From Prochlorococcus marinus str. MIT 9107 (GTDB lineage: Bacteria; Cyanobacteriota; Cyanobacteriia; PCC-6307; Cyanobiaceae), in the NCBI RefSeq assembly GCF_000759855.1, contig NZ_JNAI01000001.1, positions 1 through 64,000 of the forward strand: a stretch of 64,000 bases of DNA. The letters are read 5' to 3'. Below the pieces are notes generated by a model. It saw nothing but the letters and a program-made list of their open reading frames with translations. It searched no databases and was not told the DNA's origin. Of this stretch, positions 48,964 through 59,778 are shown one piece after another; within the stretch, counting starts at the first letter, position 1, and every line of letters starts with the position of its first letter. A program made the translations under genes and the position numbers.

Positions 48964-49536
48964 ATGCCCCCACGCCCACGCTTTGACCGCCGCGCTCCTA
49001 TTAGAGAGCTCCCAAATATAAATGAAAGAATAAAATACCCTCAACTGAGAGTCGTTGATTCAGATGGTAAACAATTAGGAGTTATAGATAGATTAAAAGC
49101 ATTAGAAGTAGCCTCTCAAAGAGAACTTGATTTGGTTTTGGTAAGTGAAAAAGCGAATCCACCTGTTTGTAGAATTATGGACTATGGAAAATATAAATTT
49201 GAACAAGAAAAGAAAGCAAAAGAAGCAAGAAAAAAATCTCATCAAACAGAAGTTAAAGAAGTAAAAATGAGGTACAAAATTGACAAGCATGATTATGACG
49301 TTCGAATAGGCCAAGCTACTAAATTTTTGAAATCAGGAGATAAAGTAAAATGTACTGTAATTTTTAGGGGTAGAGAAATTCAACACTCAAATTTAGCTGA
49401 AACACTCCTATTAAAAATGGCTAATGATTTAGAGGAGCAATCAGAAGTACAACAGAAGCCAAAAAGAGAAGGGAGAAACATGATTATGTTTTTAAGCCCT
49501 AGAAAAACTCCTCTTATAAAAAAAGAGGCAGAGTGA
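48964..49536 (+). CDS. infC: Translation initiation factor IF-3
   Basis: Prevents premature 50S joining and proofreads start-codon selection. 190 aa. The N-domain begins [20 protein letters not shown], the linker is Lys-rich ([16 protein letters not shown]), and the C-domain has [20 protein letters not shown]. The start here is ATG, not the rare AUU/AUC codon of enteric infC. The first 50 nt are strikingly GC-rich (33/50 by my count), with four CGC Arg codons, unlike the AGA-dominated rest of the gene. Confidence 0.96.
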   Translation: MPPRPRFDRRAPIRELPNINERIKYPQLRVVDSDGKQLGVIDRLKALEVASQRELDLVLVSEKANPPVCRIMDYGKYKFEQEKKAKEARKKSHQTEVKEVKMRYKIDKHDYDVRIGQATKFLKSGDKVKCTVIFRGREIQHSNLAETLLLKMANDLEEQSEVQQKPKREGRNMIMFLSPRKTPLIKKEAE

Positions 49537-49613
49537 AAAATTGTTACCAAAAACTATGCCGAATGTTAAAGTGTCACTATAAATAAAAATTAATTTGTCA
49601 GGATTTTTTTAAA

Positions 49614-50588
49614 GTGAGATTCCATATTCATCAAGAAAGTGATATACCTGCATCGACTCAACTATATAATCAAATTTGCTTTGCAATAGCAGCTAGACAT
49701 TTTCCACCTGGTCACAGGCTTCCAAGTACTAGGCAACTAGCAATGCAAACTGGACTCCATCGCAATACAATAAGTAAAGTTTACAGGCAACTTGAAATAG
49801 ACGGGGTTGTTGAAGCGATAGCTGGATCAGGTATCTACGTAAGAGATAATCTTACAAAAAGAGACTTAAAAAAAACAATTTCCCCAGGTAAAACGCCATA
49901 TCAAGAAGCAAAAAAAACTATTGATAACTTCATAAATATTGGATGTACCTTACAAGAAACAAGAGAAATCTTAACTAATGAAATTGATTGGCGTATTAAA
50001 TGCGGAGCAAGAATTATCGTCAGCACTCCTAGAGAAGATATAGGAGCTTCTATGCTAATAGCAGAAGACCTTTCTCCAACAATTAATGTACCAGTAGAAG
50101 TTGTTCCTATGGAAGAATTAGAAAAAGTTTTAAGTAGTTCGAATAATGGGACTATTGTCACAAGCAGATATTTTTTACAGCCCTTAGAAAAAGTTGCCAA
50201 ACAATATGGAGTGCGAGCTATTACAGTTGACTTGAGCGACTTTCAAAAGGAATTGAAAATTCTCAAAGAATTAAATACTGGAAGTTGTGTAGGTATTGTT
50301 AGCATTAGTCCTGGTTTATTAAGGGCAGCAGAAGTTATCATACACAGCATGAGAGGTGGAGAATTAATGTTGATGACAGCAATTTCAGATAATAACAATA
50401 GATTACTATCGCTTTTAAAGGCTGCAAGCCATATAGTTTGTGATGGGCCTAGTCTATCAGTTGTGGAAAACACATTATTAAAAAATCGTTCTCAGCTTAT
50501 AAGGTTACCTCAAATAATATGCGCTAAAAATTATTTGAGTACAGAGACTATAAGTCAATTAAAGAAAGAAATAGGAGTTATTAATTAG
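49614..50588 (+). CDS. GntR-type transcriptional regulator with unusual C-terminal domain
   Basis: 324 aa with a GTG start at 49614. Residues 1-75 are a GntR winged helix (STQLYNQICFAIAARHFPPG, then RLPSTRQLAMQTGLHRNTIS as the recognition helix). The C-terminal 240 residues do not match the FadR, HutC or MocR classes as I know them. They alternate beta and alpha elements (RIIVSTPREDIGASMLIAED, GIVSISPGLLRAAEVIIHSM), resembling a periplasmic-binding-protein-like sensor. The ligand is unknown. It lies between infC (77 nt) and cysE (6 nt), so it might be co-transcribed with cysE. Confidence 0.85.
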   Translation: MRFHIHQESDIPASTQLYNQICFAIAARHFPPGHRLPSTRQLAMQTGLHRNTISKVYRQLEIDGVVEAIAGSGIYVRDNLTKRDLKKTISPGKTPYQEAKKTIDNFINIGCTLQETREILTNEIDWRIKCGARIIVSTPREDIGASMLIAEDLSPTINVPVEVVPMEELEKVLSSSNNGTIVTSRYFLQPLEKVAKQYGVRAITVDLSDFQKELKILKELNTGSCVGIVSISPGLLRAAEVIIHSMRGGELMLMTAISDNNNRLLSLLKAASHIVCDGPSLSVVENTLLKNRSQLIRLPQIICAKNYLSTETISQLKKEIGVIN

Positions 50589-50594
50589 ACCATA

Positions 50595-51329
50595 ATGCTA
50601 AGAACTTTTAAATCCGATATAGAAATTATTAAGGAAAGAGATCCTGCTGCTAGAGGAATATTAGAAATTTTTCTTTGCTACCCAGGCTTTCAATCAATTG
50701 TTATTCATAGGTTTACCCATAAATTATGGCAATTAAAAATTCCTTTAATTCCCCGCGTATTAAGTCATTTCAATAGGCTAGTTACAGGCATTGAAATCCA
50801 TCCTGGAGCCAAAATTGGTAAAAGGGTTTTCATTGATCATGGAATGGGAGTTGTAATTGGAGAAACAGCTGAGATAGGCAATAATTGTCTGCTTTATCAG
50901 GGAGTGACATTAGGAGGCACTGGTAAAAGCAATGGGAAAAGACACCCAACCTTAATGGAAAATGTTGTAGTTGGAGCAGGGGCTAAAGTTCTTGGATCCA
51001 TCACAGTAGGATCTAATACCCGTATTGGTGCTGGTTCAGTTGTTGTACGTAATGTAGAAGGGAACAGTACTGTGGTTGGAATTCCTGGCAGAGTAGTACA
51101 TCAAAGTGGGGTTAAAGTAAATCCATTAGCTCACTCAGCTTTACCAGATGCAGAAGCTAATGTGATAAAAAATTTAATGGATAGAATAGACTTACTTGAA
51201 AATGAAATTCTAAAATTACAAAAAACTCTTCAATGCCTAGCCAACTCAGAATCTATTGATATTTCCAAACTAGGAGAGGCGCAAAACCTCAAAGACAAAG
51301 AAATTATAGAATTTCTTGGAGATGATTAA
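50595..51329 (+). CDS. cysE: Serine O-acetyltransferase
   Basis: First step of cysteine synthesis from serine and acetyl-CoA. 244 aa. An N-terminal helical region is followed by the left-handed beta-helix of hexapeptide repeats (IEIHPGAKIGKRVFIDHGMG near 68-87). The catalytic His lies in FIDHGMGVVIGETAEIGNN, and GGTGKSNGKRHPTL is the typical loop. It is 6 nt after the GntR-type gene and convergent with secA. Confidence 0.94.
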   Translation: MLRTFKSDIEIIKERDPAARGILEIFLCYPGFQSIVIHRFTHKLWQLKIPLIPRVLSHFNRLVTGIEIHPGAKIGKRVFIDHGMGVVIGETAEIGNNCLLYQGVTLGGTGKSNGKRHPTLMENVVVGAGAKVLGSITVGSNTRIGAGSVVVRNVEGNSTVVGIPGRVVHQSGVKVNPLAHSALPDAEANVIKNLMDRIDLLENEILKLQKTLQCLANSESIDISKLGEAQNLKDKEIIEFLGDD

Positions 51330-51337
51330 ATCTTGCT

Positions 51338-54169
51338 TTAATTTTTATCATCCACTTCAATTTTAGGTTCAAACATAAACATTGAATAAATAACATTGCG
51401 TCTCATATTAGTCATCATTTCAAGGAACATATCATATCCTTCGTTTTTATATTCTATTAAAGGATCTTTTTGCCCATAACCTCGCAATCCAACAGATTCC
51501 CTCAAGGAATCCATGGATTGAAGATGTTCACGCCATAAATTATCAATTTGCTGCAAAATAAAAAATCTTTCAGCTTCTCTCATTAATCCTGGACGAATCT
51601 TTTCTATTTGCGATTCTTTTAAATCATAAGCAATTCTCAACTGCTCTTGAAGATAATTCTTTAATTCTTCTATTGACAGTAAATTGACATCATCTGCTTT
51701 AAGGTCGTCTAATAAATAAATAAATTCTTTGACTTTAGAAATTAATTGATCAATATTCCATTCTTCCGGAGGAAGATCAGGATTAATATAAGCCTCTACA
51801 ATTTCAGACATTGTTCTTTCTCCATATCCTATTACTTGTCTCTTTAAATCAATTCCTTGCAAGACTCTTATTCTTTCGCCATAAACTGCTTTTCTTTGAT
51901 TGTTCATTACCTCGTCATATTCAAATACTTGTTTTCTAATATCGTAATAGTAGGTTTCAACTTTCTTTTGAGCACTTTCCAGAGACCTAGTAAGCATTCC
52001 TGACTCGATAGGCATATCTTCATCAACCCTAAATGCATTCATTAGATTTGCCACTCTGTCACCTCCAAAAATCCTTAATAAATTATCTTCTAAGGATAAA
52101 AAGAATCTGGTGCTTCCAAGATCACCTTGTCTTCCTGATCTACCTCTAAGTTGATTATCCACTCTTCTTGATTCATGTCTCTCAGTACCAATAACATGTA
52201 AACCGCCAGCCTCTCTTACTTTTGCTTCTTCATGAATCAAAACTTTTTCATATTCTTTTTTTACATCTGATAAAGATTCTCTCAAACGCTTTATCAAATT
52301 ATCCTCGGTTGGTGCTTTTTCTGCAGCTGTAGCTATTCTGTCATCTAGCTCCAAGACAGAGAGTTGTCTTTCTCCCCAATTCTTAACAAGTTCATCAGAT
52401 AAAAGAGAGAGTTTCTTTTCAATTTCTTCATCGAGGTTGCAAGGGAAAAGACTAGTTGAAGAATTTGGAATATTCTTTTTCAAATTTGATCCGAGCTTTG
52501 AAGAAAAACCAGCCTTAGTTTTTGAATTTCTTTGTTTAGGGATTGGTGGTTTATGCTCATTAGCAGGCTTTACTAGCAAAGGAATTAAAATTTCTTTTAA
52601 TTTAAGTCTTGCCATATAGTCACTATTACCGCCAAGAATTATATCTGTACCCCTTCCAGCCATATTAGTCGCGATAGTAACAGCCCCCGCTCTTCCTGCC
52701 TGGGCAACAATTTCCGCCTCACGTTCTACGTTCTCTGGTTTAGCATTTAACAAATTATGTGGGATTCTTTCTTCAGATAAAAGTGAACTTAATAACTCAC
52801 TTTTTTCAACACTTGTTGTACCAACTAAAACAGGTCTGCCATCTCTATGGATTTGTGCAGTTTCTTTAGCAACGGCTTTCCATTTGCCAATCTCTGTTTT
52901 GAATACTTGATCAGGCCAATCTTGTCTCTTTCGTATTTGATTTGTTGGTATAACTGTTGATTCTAATTTATAAGTTTTTTCAAATTCAACCTCCTCAGTT
53001 TTTGCAGTTCCTGTCATTCCTGCTAGACCAGGATATAAGAGGAAAAAATTCTGATAAGTAATGGATGCTAATGTTTGAGTCTCAGGCTGAATTTTAAGAC
53101 TCTCTTTTGCTTCTATTGCCTGATGCTGTCCGTCACTCCAACGCCTTCCTGGCATAACCCTGCCAGTAAATTCATCCACAATAACAGCCTCATCATTTTT
53201 AATTATGTAATTTACATCTTTAATAAATAATTCTTTGGCTTTTAAAGCGTTGGTTATATAGTGCGCCCAAGGATCTTTGGGATTATATAAATCATTAACT
53301 CTCAAATACTCTTCACACTTAGCGAAACCCTGATCAGTTAATATACAACTTCTCTGCTTTTCATCAACTTCATAATCACCTTCTGGATCAATACCATCTT
53401 TACTTAATTCTTTTGCTTTAACTAAAGTCAGAGATAATTCTGCAGCTTTTTGATATTTTTCCTGTGGTCTTTCAATTTGACCAGAGATAATTAAAGGCGT
53501 TCTAGCTTCATCAATTAATATTGAATCAACCTCGTCAATCACACAGTAATTAAATTTTCTTTGCACTACCTCATTTATATCAGTAGCCATATTATCTCTC
53601 AAATAGTCAAATCCTAATTCGGAATTAGTGGCATAAGTTATATCACAATCATAATTTTTCTTTCTCTCAACTGGACTCATATCTTGCTGAATCAAGCCAA
53701 CTGAAATACCTAAGAAACGATGAACTTGTCCCATCCACTCTGCATCTCTTCTAGCTAAATAATCATTTACAGTAACAACGTGAACACCTTTTCCAGTAAG
53801 AGCATTTAAATAACAAGGTAATGTAGCTACAAGAGTTTTTCCCTCTCCGGTCTTCATCTCAGAAATTTGACACTCATGTAAAACCATCCCACCAATTAAC
53901 TGAACATCAAAATGTCTCATATCAAGGACACGTTTACTTGCTTCTCTAACGATTGCAAAGGCTTTAGGAAGAGATTCATCTAAGAGTTCCTTTTGTTTCT
54001 TAAGATCTAATTCTGATGAGATCTTTGATTTAAGATTATGAGTCTCTCTTCTTAACTCATCATCAGTCAATTTAGAAATCTCCTCTTCTAAAAAATTTAT
54101 CTCTTCAACTATTGGTTGATAGCGCTTTAACTTTCGTGTATTCGGATCTCCTAACAAAAGTTTTAGCAT
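51338..54169 (-). CDS. secA: Preprotein translocase ATPase SecA
   Basis: The motor of Sec-dependent export across plasma and thylakoid membranes. 943 aa. Walker A is [11 protein letters not shown] near residues 105-115, the DEAD-type box is [11 protein letters not shown] near 208-218, and [13 protein letters not shown] and [13 protein letters not shown] are the second ATPase-domain motifs. A charged insert of about 100 residues near 540-640 is of the cyanobacterial/plastid kind. The C-terminus [11 protein letters not shown] lacks the zinc-binding Cys motif, as usual in cyanobacteria. Confidence 0.97.
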   Translation of the reverse strand: MLKLLLGDPNTRKLKRYQPIVEEINFLEEEISKLTDDELRRETHNLKSKISSELDLKKQKELLDESLPKAFAIVREASKRVLDMRHFDVQLIGGMVLHECQISEMKTGEGKTLVATLPCYLNALTGKGVHVVTVNDYLARRDAEWMGQVHRFLGISVGLIQQDMSPVERKKNYDCDITYATNSELGFDYLRDNMATDINEVVQRKFNYCVIDEVDSILIDEARTPLIISGQIERPQEKYQKAAELSLTLVKAKELSKDGIDPEGDYEVDEKQRSCILTDQGFAKCEEYLRVNDLYNPKDPWAHYITNALKAKELFIKDVNYIIKNDEAVIVDEFTGRVMPGRRWSDGQHQAIEAKESLKIQPETQTLASITYQNFFLLYPGLAGMTGTAKTEEVEFEKTYKLESTVIPTNQIRKRQDWPDQVFKTEIGKWKAVAKETAQIHRDGRPVLVGTTSVEKSELLSSLLSEERIPHNLLNAKPENVEREAEIVAQAGRAGAVTIATNMAGRGTDIILGGNSDYMARLKLKEILIPLLVKPANEHKPPIPKQRNSKTKAGFSSKLGSNLKKNIPNSSTSLFPCNLDEEIEKKLSLLSDELVKNWGERQLSVLELDDRIATAAEKAPTEDNLIKRLRESLSDVKKEYEKVLIHEEAKVREAGGLHVIGTERHESRRVDNQLRGRSGRQGDLGSTRFFLSLEDNLLRIFGGDRVANLMNAFRVDEDMPIESGMLTRSLESAQKKVETYYYDIRKQVFEYDEVMNNQRKAVYGERIRVLQGIDLKRQVIGYGERTMSEIVEAYINPDLPPEEWNIDQLISKVKEFIYLLDDLKADDVNLLSIEELKNYLQEQLRIAYDLKESQIEKIRPGLMREAERFFILQQIDNLWREHLQSMDSLRESVGLRGYGQKDPLIEYKNEGYDMFLEMMTNMRRNVIYSMFMFEPKIEVDDKN

Positions 54170-54340
54170 AAGTAACAGTCCAAAAATTTATCTTATTACA
54201 AACATTATAAATTAGTGCGTTACAACAGAATGAAGAAAACTTCTATCTCTTTATTTTTTATAAATGATCGACTAAGGTATTTAGATTGAAATTACAAAGA
54301 TTACCTAGTTATCTGTACTTTTCTAAAACCTTTATAAAAA

Positions 54341-54796
54341 ATGAAAGAAATATCTCTAATCCAGCATTCCAAAGGAGCTTTAGGATTAAGGTTATTTGGA
54401 TTAGGTCCTAATCTAAGACCGACAAATGGATTAAGTAAGCTTCAAAAATTATTAGATACTAATACTTTCTGGGCAAAAAATAGAACAATTAACGATCTAA
54501 AAAAATCTCTTGCAAACAGTGACGTTGTAATAAGTCTTTGGGTTGGGAAAGAAATAGTTGGTTTTGGTAGAGCTTTAACCGATGGGATTTACCGCGGGGT
54601 GCTTTGGGATATTGTTATCGATCAGAATCACCAAGGGAAAGGGTTTGGCAAATTAATTGTAAACAATCTTTTATCCTCTAAAAAAGTTAAAAATACAAAG
54701 AAGTTATATTTAATGACGACGAATAAAAAATTATTTTATTCTCAATTGGACTTTAAAGAAGTTACTTCTCAAAATTTATTAATTCGTGAAATCTAA
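54341..54796 (+). CDS. GNAT-family N-acetyltransferase
   Basis: 151 aa. The acetyl-CoA-binding motif A is DIVIDQNHQGKGFGKLIVNN near residues 88-107 (Q-x-x-G-x-G). VGFGRALTDGIYRGVLWDIV precedes it. The substrate is unknown; related short cyanobacterial acetyltransferases are uncharacterised. It stands alone, divergent from secA with a 171-nt gap. Confidence 0.85.
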   Translation: MKEISLIQHSKGALGLRLFGLGPNLRPTNGLSKLQKLLDTNTFWAKNRTINDLKKSLANSDVVISLWVGKEIVGFGRALTDGIYRGVLWDIVIDQNHQGKGFGKLIVNNLLSSKKVKNTKKLYLMTTNKKLFYSQLDFKEVTSQNLLIREI

Positions 54797-54851
54797 AGAA
54801 CTTTTTATTTAAAAAACTCAAATAATTAAGATACTCAATTTATCAATAAAA

Positions 54852-55283
54852 TCAAGAAACAAACTTACTATAAAGCCACCTTATAAAAGAACCTAAAATA
54901 GGAACTGGTCCAAAAGTTGGTCCACAAAAATCAAAATAATCTCTGTGCTCTTTTATTAAGCCATTTTTACTAAATAATAAACGAGTAGTTCCAGGATAAA
55001 TAAATTCTTTACCCATAATTTTTAAAACCATTGTCCATTCAACAAATCCACAATTTCCACTTATGGAGATCGCATGAGTTTCTAAAAAGACATCATCACA
55101 TCTTTTAACTAGCTTTTCTTGAGCTTTGATATAAGAATCTAAACCCTCTGTTTCCTGCGTTGGGTCAATAAAAATAACATTATCATTATAAAATTCAGCC
55201 CATTTTTGCTTTGTTGGTGCAGATGCACCATAAGGTTTAGTAAATAATTCTCTTAAATCATCTATAGAAATTACTCTTGACAT
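54852..55283 (-). CDS. NTF2/SnoaL-like protein, 143 aa
   Basis: The pattern of a cone-shaped NTF2-like fold is seen: an N-terminal helix with FTKPYGASAPTKQKWAEFYN, then VIFIDPTQETEGLDSYIKAQ, and later strands VEWTMVLKIMGKEFIYPGTT and KEHRDYFDFCGPTFG. An Asp-rich pocket is possible. The tail VPILGSFIRWLYSKFV is amphipathic or hydrophobic and may touch a membrane. No specific reaction can be assigned; it could be a ketosteroid-isomerase-like enzyme or a small-ligand binder. Confidence 0.7.
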   Translation of the reverse strand: MSRVISIDDLRELFTKPYGASAPTKQKWAEFYNDNVIFIDPTQETEGLDSYIKAQEKLVKRCDDVFLETHAISISGNCGFVEWTMVLKIMGKEFIYPGTTRLLFSKNGLIKEHRDYFDFCGPTFGPVPILGSFIRWLYSKFVS

Positions 55284-55328
55284 TACAAATTTATAATTAT
55301 TTTTACTTTAAAAGATACAAACATTAAA

Positions 55329-55400
55329 AGCGGATGAAGAGATTCGAACTCTCGACATTCTCCTTGGCAAGGAGATGCTCTACCACTGAGCTACATCCGC
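55329..55400 (-). tRNA. tRNA-Gly (anticodon GCC)
   Basis: A complete 72-nt cloverleaf on the minus strand from G at 55400. The acceptor GCGGATG pairs with CATCCGC and the discriminator is T. The D-arm is TAGCTCAGTGGTAGAGC. The anticodon stem-loop TCTCC-TTGCCAA-GGAGA gives anticodon GCC. The T-arm is CGAGAGTTCGAATCTCT. CCA is not encoded. Confidence 0.97.
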
Positions 55401-55461
55401 AGATTATTGACATTTTATATCAAAGAAGGGATCAATGATAGAAATAATTAAATTTTTTCAA

Positions 55462-55938
55462 TTAATTTAAATTTTTAATTAAGGATCCCATCTCAATTGC
55501 TTGTAAAGCATAATTCCAACCAAGATTGTTTTTAATCCCTGCTCTTTCTAGAGCCTGCTGCATAGTATCAGTAGTTAAAACTCCAAAAATAATTGGAACA
55601 TTATTTTCATTTGAAACTTGTGAAATACCTTTGCTAGCCTCAGATATAACTACATCATAGTGGGAAGTTTCACCACGGATCACAGCCCCAAGAGCAATTA
55701 CAACGTCATAACTCTTTTTTTTCATGAGGGTTTTAGCTGCGATTGGTAATTCGAATGAACCAGGAACCCAAACTATATCTACTTGATTGCTTAATTCAGA
55801 AGTATCTAAACCATGTCTTTTTAGACAATCAAGGCAACCAGAAAGTATTTTATTTGTAATTAAATCATTAAATCTTGCTATTACAATGCCTACTTTTAAA
55901 GTAGATGCATTAGTAAAAGACCCCTCAAAAATAGCCAT
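55462..55938 (-). CDS. ribH: 6,7-dimethyl-8-ribityllumazine synthase
   Basis: The penultimate riboflavin step; it forms a 60-mer or pentamer. 158 aa. [20 protein letters not shown] near residues 18-37, [16 protein letters not shown] near 54-69, and [20 protein letters not shown] near 82-101 (catalytic His) are all present. It is upstream of tRNA-Gly on the same strand and downstream of psbZ. Confidence 0.95.
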   Translation of the reverse strand: MAIFEGSFTNASTLKVGIVIARFNDLITNKILSGCLDCLKRHGLDTSELSNQVDIVWVPGSFELPIAAKTLMKKKSYDVVIALGAVIRGETSHYDVVISEASKGISQVSNENNVPIIFGVLTTDTMQQALERAGIKNNLGWNYALQAIEMGSLIKNLN

Positions 55939-55988
55939 TAAATTTTACTTCGATATATTATATAGACTCTCACGAAAAGGTATTAAAT

Positions 55989-56186
55989 TCAAACCAAACC
56001 TGCAATAACACCATTAATTAGAACTAGATGGAACCAAACTCCACCAATAATTTCTACTTTTTTGATTTCTGGATTACGACGATCAGAAGGATCGGTTTGA
56101 GTTGCATACAAATAAGGTACACCCACCACAAGAATTAAAGATGCGAACAAAAGAGCATTTATAAAGAAAAAGTTAACAGCCTGCAT
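55989..56186 (-). CDS. psbZ: Photosystem II protein Z
   Basis: A small core subunit of photosystem II (Ycf9), 65 aa, with two transmembrane helices at about residues 4-24 and 45-63. The loop DPSDRRNPEIKKVEIIGGVW is characteristic. It is 50 nt upstream of ribH on the same strand. The upstream gap to mutS (divergent, 135 nt) should contain both promoters. Confidence 0.92.
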   Translation of the reverse strand: MQAVNFFFINALLFASLILVVGVPYLYATQTDPSDRRNPEIKKVEIIGGVWFHLVLINGVIAGLV

Positions 56187-56321
56187 AATTAAAAATTTAC
56201 ATTTATGGGTATTATATTCTCATGAAAATGCTTTTTTTGGTAAAAGTTTACATACTCGTAGTGACTTGTAAGATGCAAAAAAAAAAATTCTACCTAATAT
56301 CTATTTAGGAATTAAAAAAGT

Positions 56322-59063
56322 ATGCAAGAAGATACGATAATTCAAAAGAATTTATTTGCTATTGAAAATGAAAATAATGAGCAAAAAGAAATAACACAAA
56401 TTCCAGAAGATTTATCTTGGGAAGATTTAAAAAAAGAATCGCAAAAAAGACCCAGACAAAGAAAAAATTCAACTAATTTAACAAGTAAATTCAAGACTAA
56501 TTTAATTTCAAATAACAAAAATGTTTGCATTAATGAAGAATCTTATAGTTACAAAACAGTCTCAAAACTGAAATTAACTCCTGTAATGAAGCACTATGTA
56601 ACTCTAAAAGAGGAAAATAAAGATAGGTTATTGCTTTATAGATTAGGAGATTTTTTTGAATGTTTTTTTGAGGACGCTGTATTAATATCTAACCTTTTAG
56701 AAATAACACTGACCAGTAAAGATGCTGGCAAAGAGATTGGTAAAATCCCCATGGCAGGGGTTCCTTATCATGCAATGGAGAGGTACTGTGCTGATTTAAT
56801 TAAAAAAAATTATTCTGTAGTTATATGCGACCAATTAGAAAAAAGTTCTGGCAATTACGGGACTCCAATTAAAAGAGGAATAACAAGAATCATTACTCCT
56901 GGAACTGTAATTGAAGAGGGGATGTTGATAGCAAAGAAAAATAATTGGATTACTGCTATTTACTTATCAGAAGAAAACTCAGATGAATCTTATGAATGGG
57001 GTATATCAAAAGCTGATGTAAGCACAGGAGAATTAATAACTTTAGAAGGACAATCTCTGTCAAAACTATTTGATGAAATTATTAAATTAGATTCTTCAGA
57101 AATCATTGTGGGCAGCAATGAAGTAAGGAATTTATTAATTAAAGGAAATAGTCAAATTACTTATACTGTTTCTCAAGAGACTAATTTTGGCATTAATGAA
57201 GCAAATTATCTAATAAAAAAATATTTCCAAATTGCAACTCTAGAGGGAATAGGGCTTAAAAATTTAAACAATGCAACTAAATCGCTTGGGGGTTTATTAA
57301 ATTATTTAGAAAAAATTAATCCTTCAAATTTAGATAAAGATTCTTCTGTGAAAATCTCATTAGACTTCCCACAAATTCAATTTGGTCACAACAAATTAAT
57401 TATTGATTATCAAACTCAAAAAAACTTAGAAATCAAAAATACACAACGAGAAAATAATTATGTAGGTTCGCTACTGTGGAGTATTGATAGGACTTATACT
57501 TGCATGGGTGCAAGGTGTTTAAGAAGGTGGCTAGATTCACCACTATTAAACGTTAATGAAATTTATAAAAGACAAAATATAATTACAAACTTTCTTGAAT
57601 CTAAACAATTACGTATAGATACCCAAAATTTGCTTAGAGCAATGGGCGATTTAGAAAGGCTTGCAGGTAGAGCTTGTGCAGGTCATGCGAGTCCTAGAGA
57701 CTTAATTGCAATAGCTGAAAGTTTAAAAAAATTACCAAGGCTAAAATCAATTATTGAATTATTTAAATATGATCTACCAGATTGGACTGATCAATTAAAA
57801 AATATTGATGAAGGACTCTTAGAATTAGCTGATACTATAAGTTTTAAACTAATAGAGAATCCTCCTCTAAACATAAGTGAAGGAGGCATGATCCACGATG
57901 GTGTTGACAATATATTAGATGGTTTACGCAATTTAATGGATGATTACTCTGAATGGCTAAATAAAGAGGAATTAAAAGAAAGGAAAATTAGCAAAATTTC
58001 GAATCTAAAAATTCAATTTCACAAAAATTTTGGGTACTACATATCTATAAATAAGTCAAAAGTTAATTTAGCTCCACAACATTGGATCAAAAGGCAAACA
58101 CTTACTAATGAAGAAAGGTATATCACTTCAGAAATTAAAAATAAAGAAAATAAGATTTTCCAAATAAAAAGTAGAGCTTCATCAAGAGAATATGAAATTT
58201 TCTGCGAATTAAGAAATATTGTTGCTGAAAAAACAAAACAAATAAGATCAATCTCAAAATCCATAGCATCTCTTGATGCATTGCTTGGTTTATCAATTAC
58301 TTCGGTAGAAAACAATTTTATAAAACCTTCATTAATACCAATAAATGATTCATTGACAAAAAATAGTACAACAATTAAGGCAGGAAGAAATCCAATAGTT
58401 GAGCAATTGTTAAATGATAAAAAGTTTATAGCGAATGATATTTCTTTTGATGATAATCAAAAATTAATTATATTAACCGGTCCCAATGCAAGCGGAAAAA
58501 GTTGCTTTATAAGACAAATTGGTTTAATCCAAATTCTTGCACAAATTGGTAGCTTTGTTCCTGCTAATAATGCTGAAATCAAGATTTCAGATAGGATTTT
58601 TACAAGGATTGGGGCAGTTGATGATCAATCATCTGGCCAATCAACATTTATGGTAGAAATGTCTGAAACTGCATCAATTCTAAATCAGGCAACTTCCAGC
58701 TCACTAGTTTTACTTGATGAGATAGGTAGAGGGACATCTACTTTTGATGGCCTTTCAATAGCTTGGTCGGTAAGTGAATATCTTGCAAAAAAAATTAAAT
58801 GCAACACAATTTTTGCTACTCACTATCATGAATTGAATTTTTTAAAAAATTCAAATAAGAATATTGTAAATTTTCAAGTTTTAGTAGAGCAAAATAACGA
58901 TCAGCTAATTTTTAGTCATAAGATTGCAAAAGGAGGCTCAAACAAAAGCTATGGTATAGAAGCAGCAAAATTAGCAGGAGTTCCTAGAGAAGTTATAGAA
59001 AAGGCAAAATCAGTTTTAAATTCTTTAGAAGAAAACAATAAATTAAATCATAATATTGATTAG
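56322..59063 (+). CDS. mutS: DNA mismatch repair protein MutS
   Basis: Recognises mispaired bases and initiates repair. 913 aa. Residues 1-85 are an extra charged N-terminal extension. The mismatch-reading FxE motif is in [12 protein letters not shown] near 108-119. Walker A is [10 protein letters not shown] near 721-730, and Walker B is [16 protein letters not shown] near 798-813. [10 protein letters not shown] is the family switch. The extension includes QKNLF at residues 8-12, resembling a beta-clamp-binding pentapeptide. Confidence 0.96.
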   Translation: MQEDTIIQKNLFAIENENNEQKEITQIPEDLSWEDLKKESQKRPRQRKNSTNLTSKFKTNLISNNKNVCINEESYSYKTVSKLKLTPVMKHYVTLKEENKDRLLLYRLGDFFECFFEDAVLISNLLEITLTSKDAGKEIGKIPMAGVPYHAMERYCADLIKKNYSVVICDQLEKSSGNYGTPIKRGITRIITPGTVIEEGMLIAKKNNWITAIYLSEENSDESYEWGISKADVSTGELITLEGQSLSKLFDEIIKLDSSEIIVGSNEVRNLLIKGNSQITYTVSQETNFGINEANYLIKKYFQIATLEGIGLKNLNNATKSLGGLLNYLEKINPSNLDKDSSVKISLDFPQIQFGHNKLIIDYQTQKNLEIKNTQRENNYVGSLLWSIDRTYTCMGARCLRRWLDSPLLNVNEIYKRQNIITNFLESKQLRIDTQNLLRAMGDLERLAGRACAGHASPRDLIAIAESLKKLPRLKSIIELFKYDLPDWTDQLKNIDEGLLELADTISFKLIENPPLNISEGGMIHDGVDNILDGLRNLMDDYSEWLNKEELKERKISKISNLKIQFHKNFGYYISINKSKVNLAPQHWIKRQTLTNEERYITSEIKNKENKIFQIKSRASSREYEIFCELRNIVAEKTKQIRSISKSIASLDALLGLSITSVENNFIKPSLIPINDSLTKNSTTIKAGRNPIVEQLLNDKKFIANDISFDDNQKLIILTGPNASGKSCFIRQIGLIQILAQIGSFVPANNAEIKISDRIFTRIGAVDDQSSGQSTFMVEMSETASILNQATSSSLVLLDEIGRGTSTFDGLSIAWSVSEYLAKKIKCNTIFATHYHELNFLKNSNKNIVNFQVLVEQNNDQLIFSHKIAKGGSNKSYGIEAAKLAGVPREVIEKAKSVLNSLEENNKLNHNID

Positions 59064-59095
59064 ATTATGGACATTTTCATAAGTATAGATGTTTG

Positions 59096-59719
59096 TCAAA
59101 TAGATTCCCTCAATAACGCATTAATCGCAGCAGCTGCCATAGCAGCCCCTCCTCTAGTTGAATTCACAATAATACTAGGAAGATTGGTAGAAATCAGTTT
59201 TTTTTTGCTTTTTTCTACTCCTATAAATCCAACTGGCATTCCAATGATTAAACTAGGTAAATCGTTAGTATTCTGTAAAATATCAATTAAATACGATAAA
59301 GCTGTTGGCGAGCTGCCAATTACTACAACAGGTGACTTTTTCCCAGAATTTTTAACAGATAACTCCTTCCAACCTTCACTCAATCCATATGCTGTTTTAG
59401 TTAATTTTGTGTGATTATTTTCTCCAAACCACATTCTAGCGGTGAACACTTTATTCCTAGTGGTATTTTCTGCCATTGATTTTATAGCTGCTGCAGCCAT
59501 ATCGGTATCAGTTAAAATCGGAGCACCATTTTTAAGAGCCTGAAGCCCCTTCTCACATGCACCTTCACTAAACTCTATAAGATTTTGAACAGAAAAATCT
59601 CCCGAAGTATGCACTAATCTCTCTAAAACTTTTTTTTCCAAATCATTTAAATCATTGGCTCCCAAATGAGATCTTATGAATCTGATACTTTCCAAAAAAA
59701 TCGGATGATCTATTACCAT
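59096..59719 (-). CDS. cobH: Precorrin-8X methylmutase
   Basis: Moves a methyl group from C-11 to C-12 to give hydrogenobyrinate (or its cobalt form) in the cobalamin/pseudocobalamin pathway. 207 aa. The catalytic His is in RLVHTSGDFSVQ near residues 34-45. APILTDTDMAAAAIKSM near 66-82 is diagnostic, and IGSSPTALSYLIDIL is a later motif. It is convergent with mutS with a 32-nt gap, and divergent from holA with 59 nt between. Confidence 0.92.
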   Translation of the reverse strand: MVIDHPIFLESIRFIRSHLGANDLNDLEKKVLERLVHTSGDFSVQNLIEFSEGACEKGLQALKNGAPILTDTDMAAAAIKSMAENTTRNKVFTARMWFGENNHTKLTKTAYGLSEGWKELSVKNSGKKSPVVVIGSSPTALSYLIDILQNTNDLPSLIIGMPVGFIGVEKSKKKLISTNLPSIIVNSTRGGAAMAAAAINALLRESI

Positions 59720-59778
59720 TGAATTTAATTTGTGTTAAAAGTAATCATAGTTAATATAAGATTTTTTATTGAGCGATT

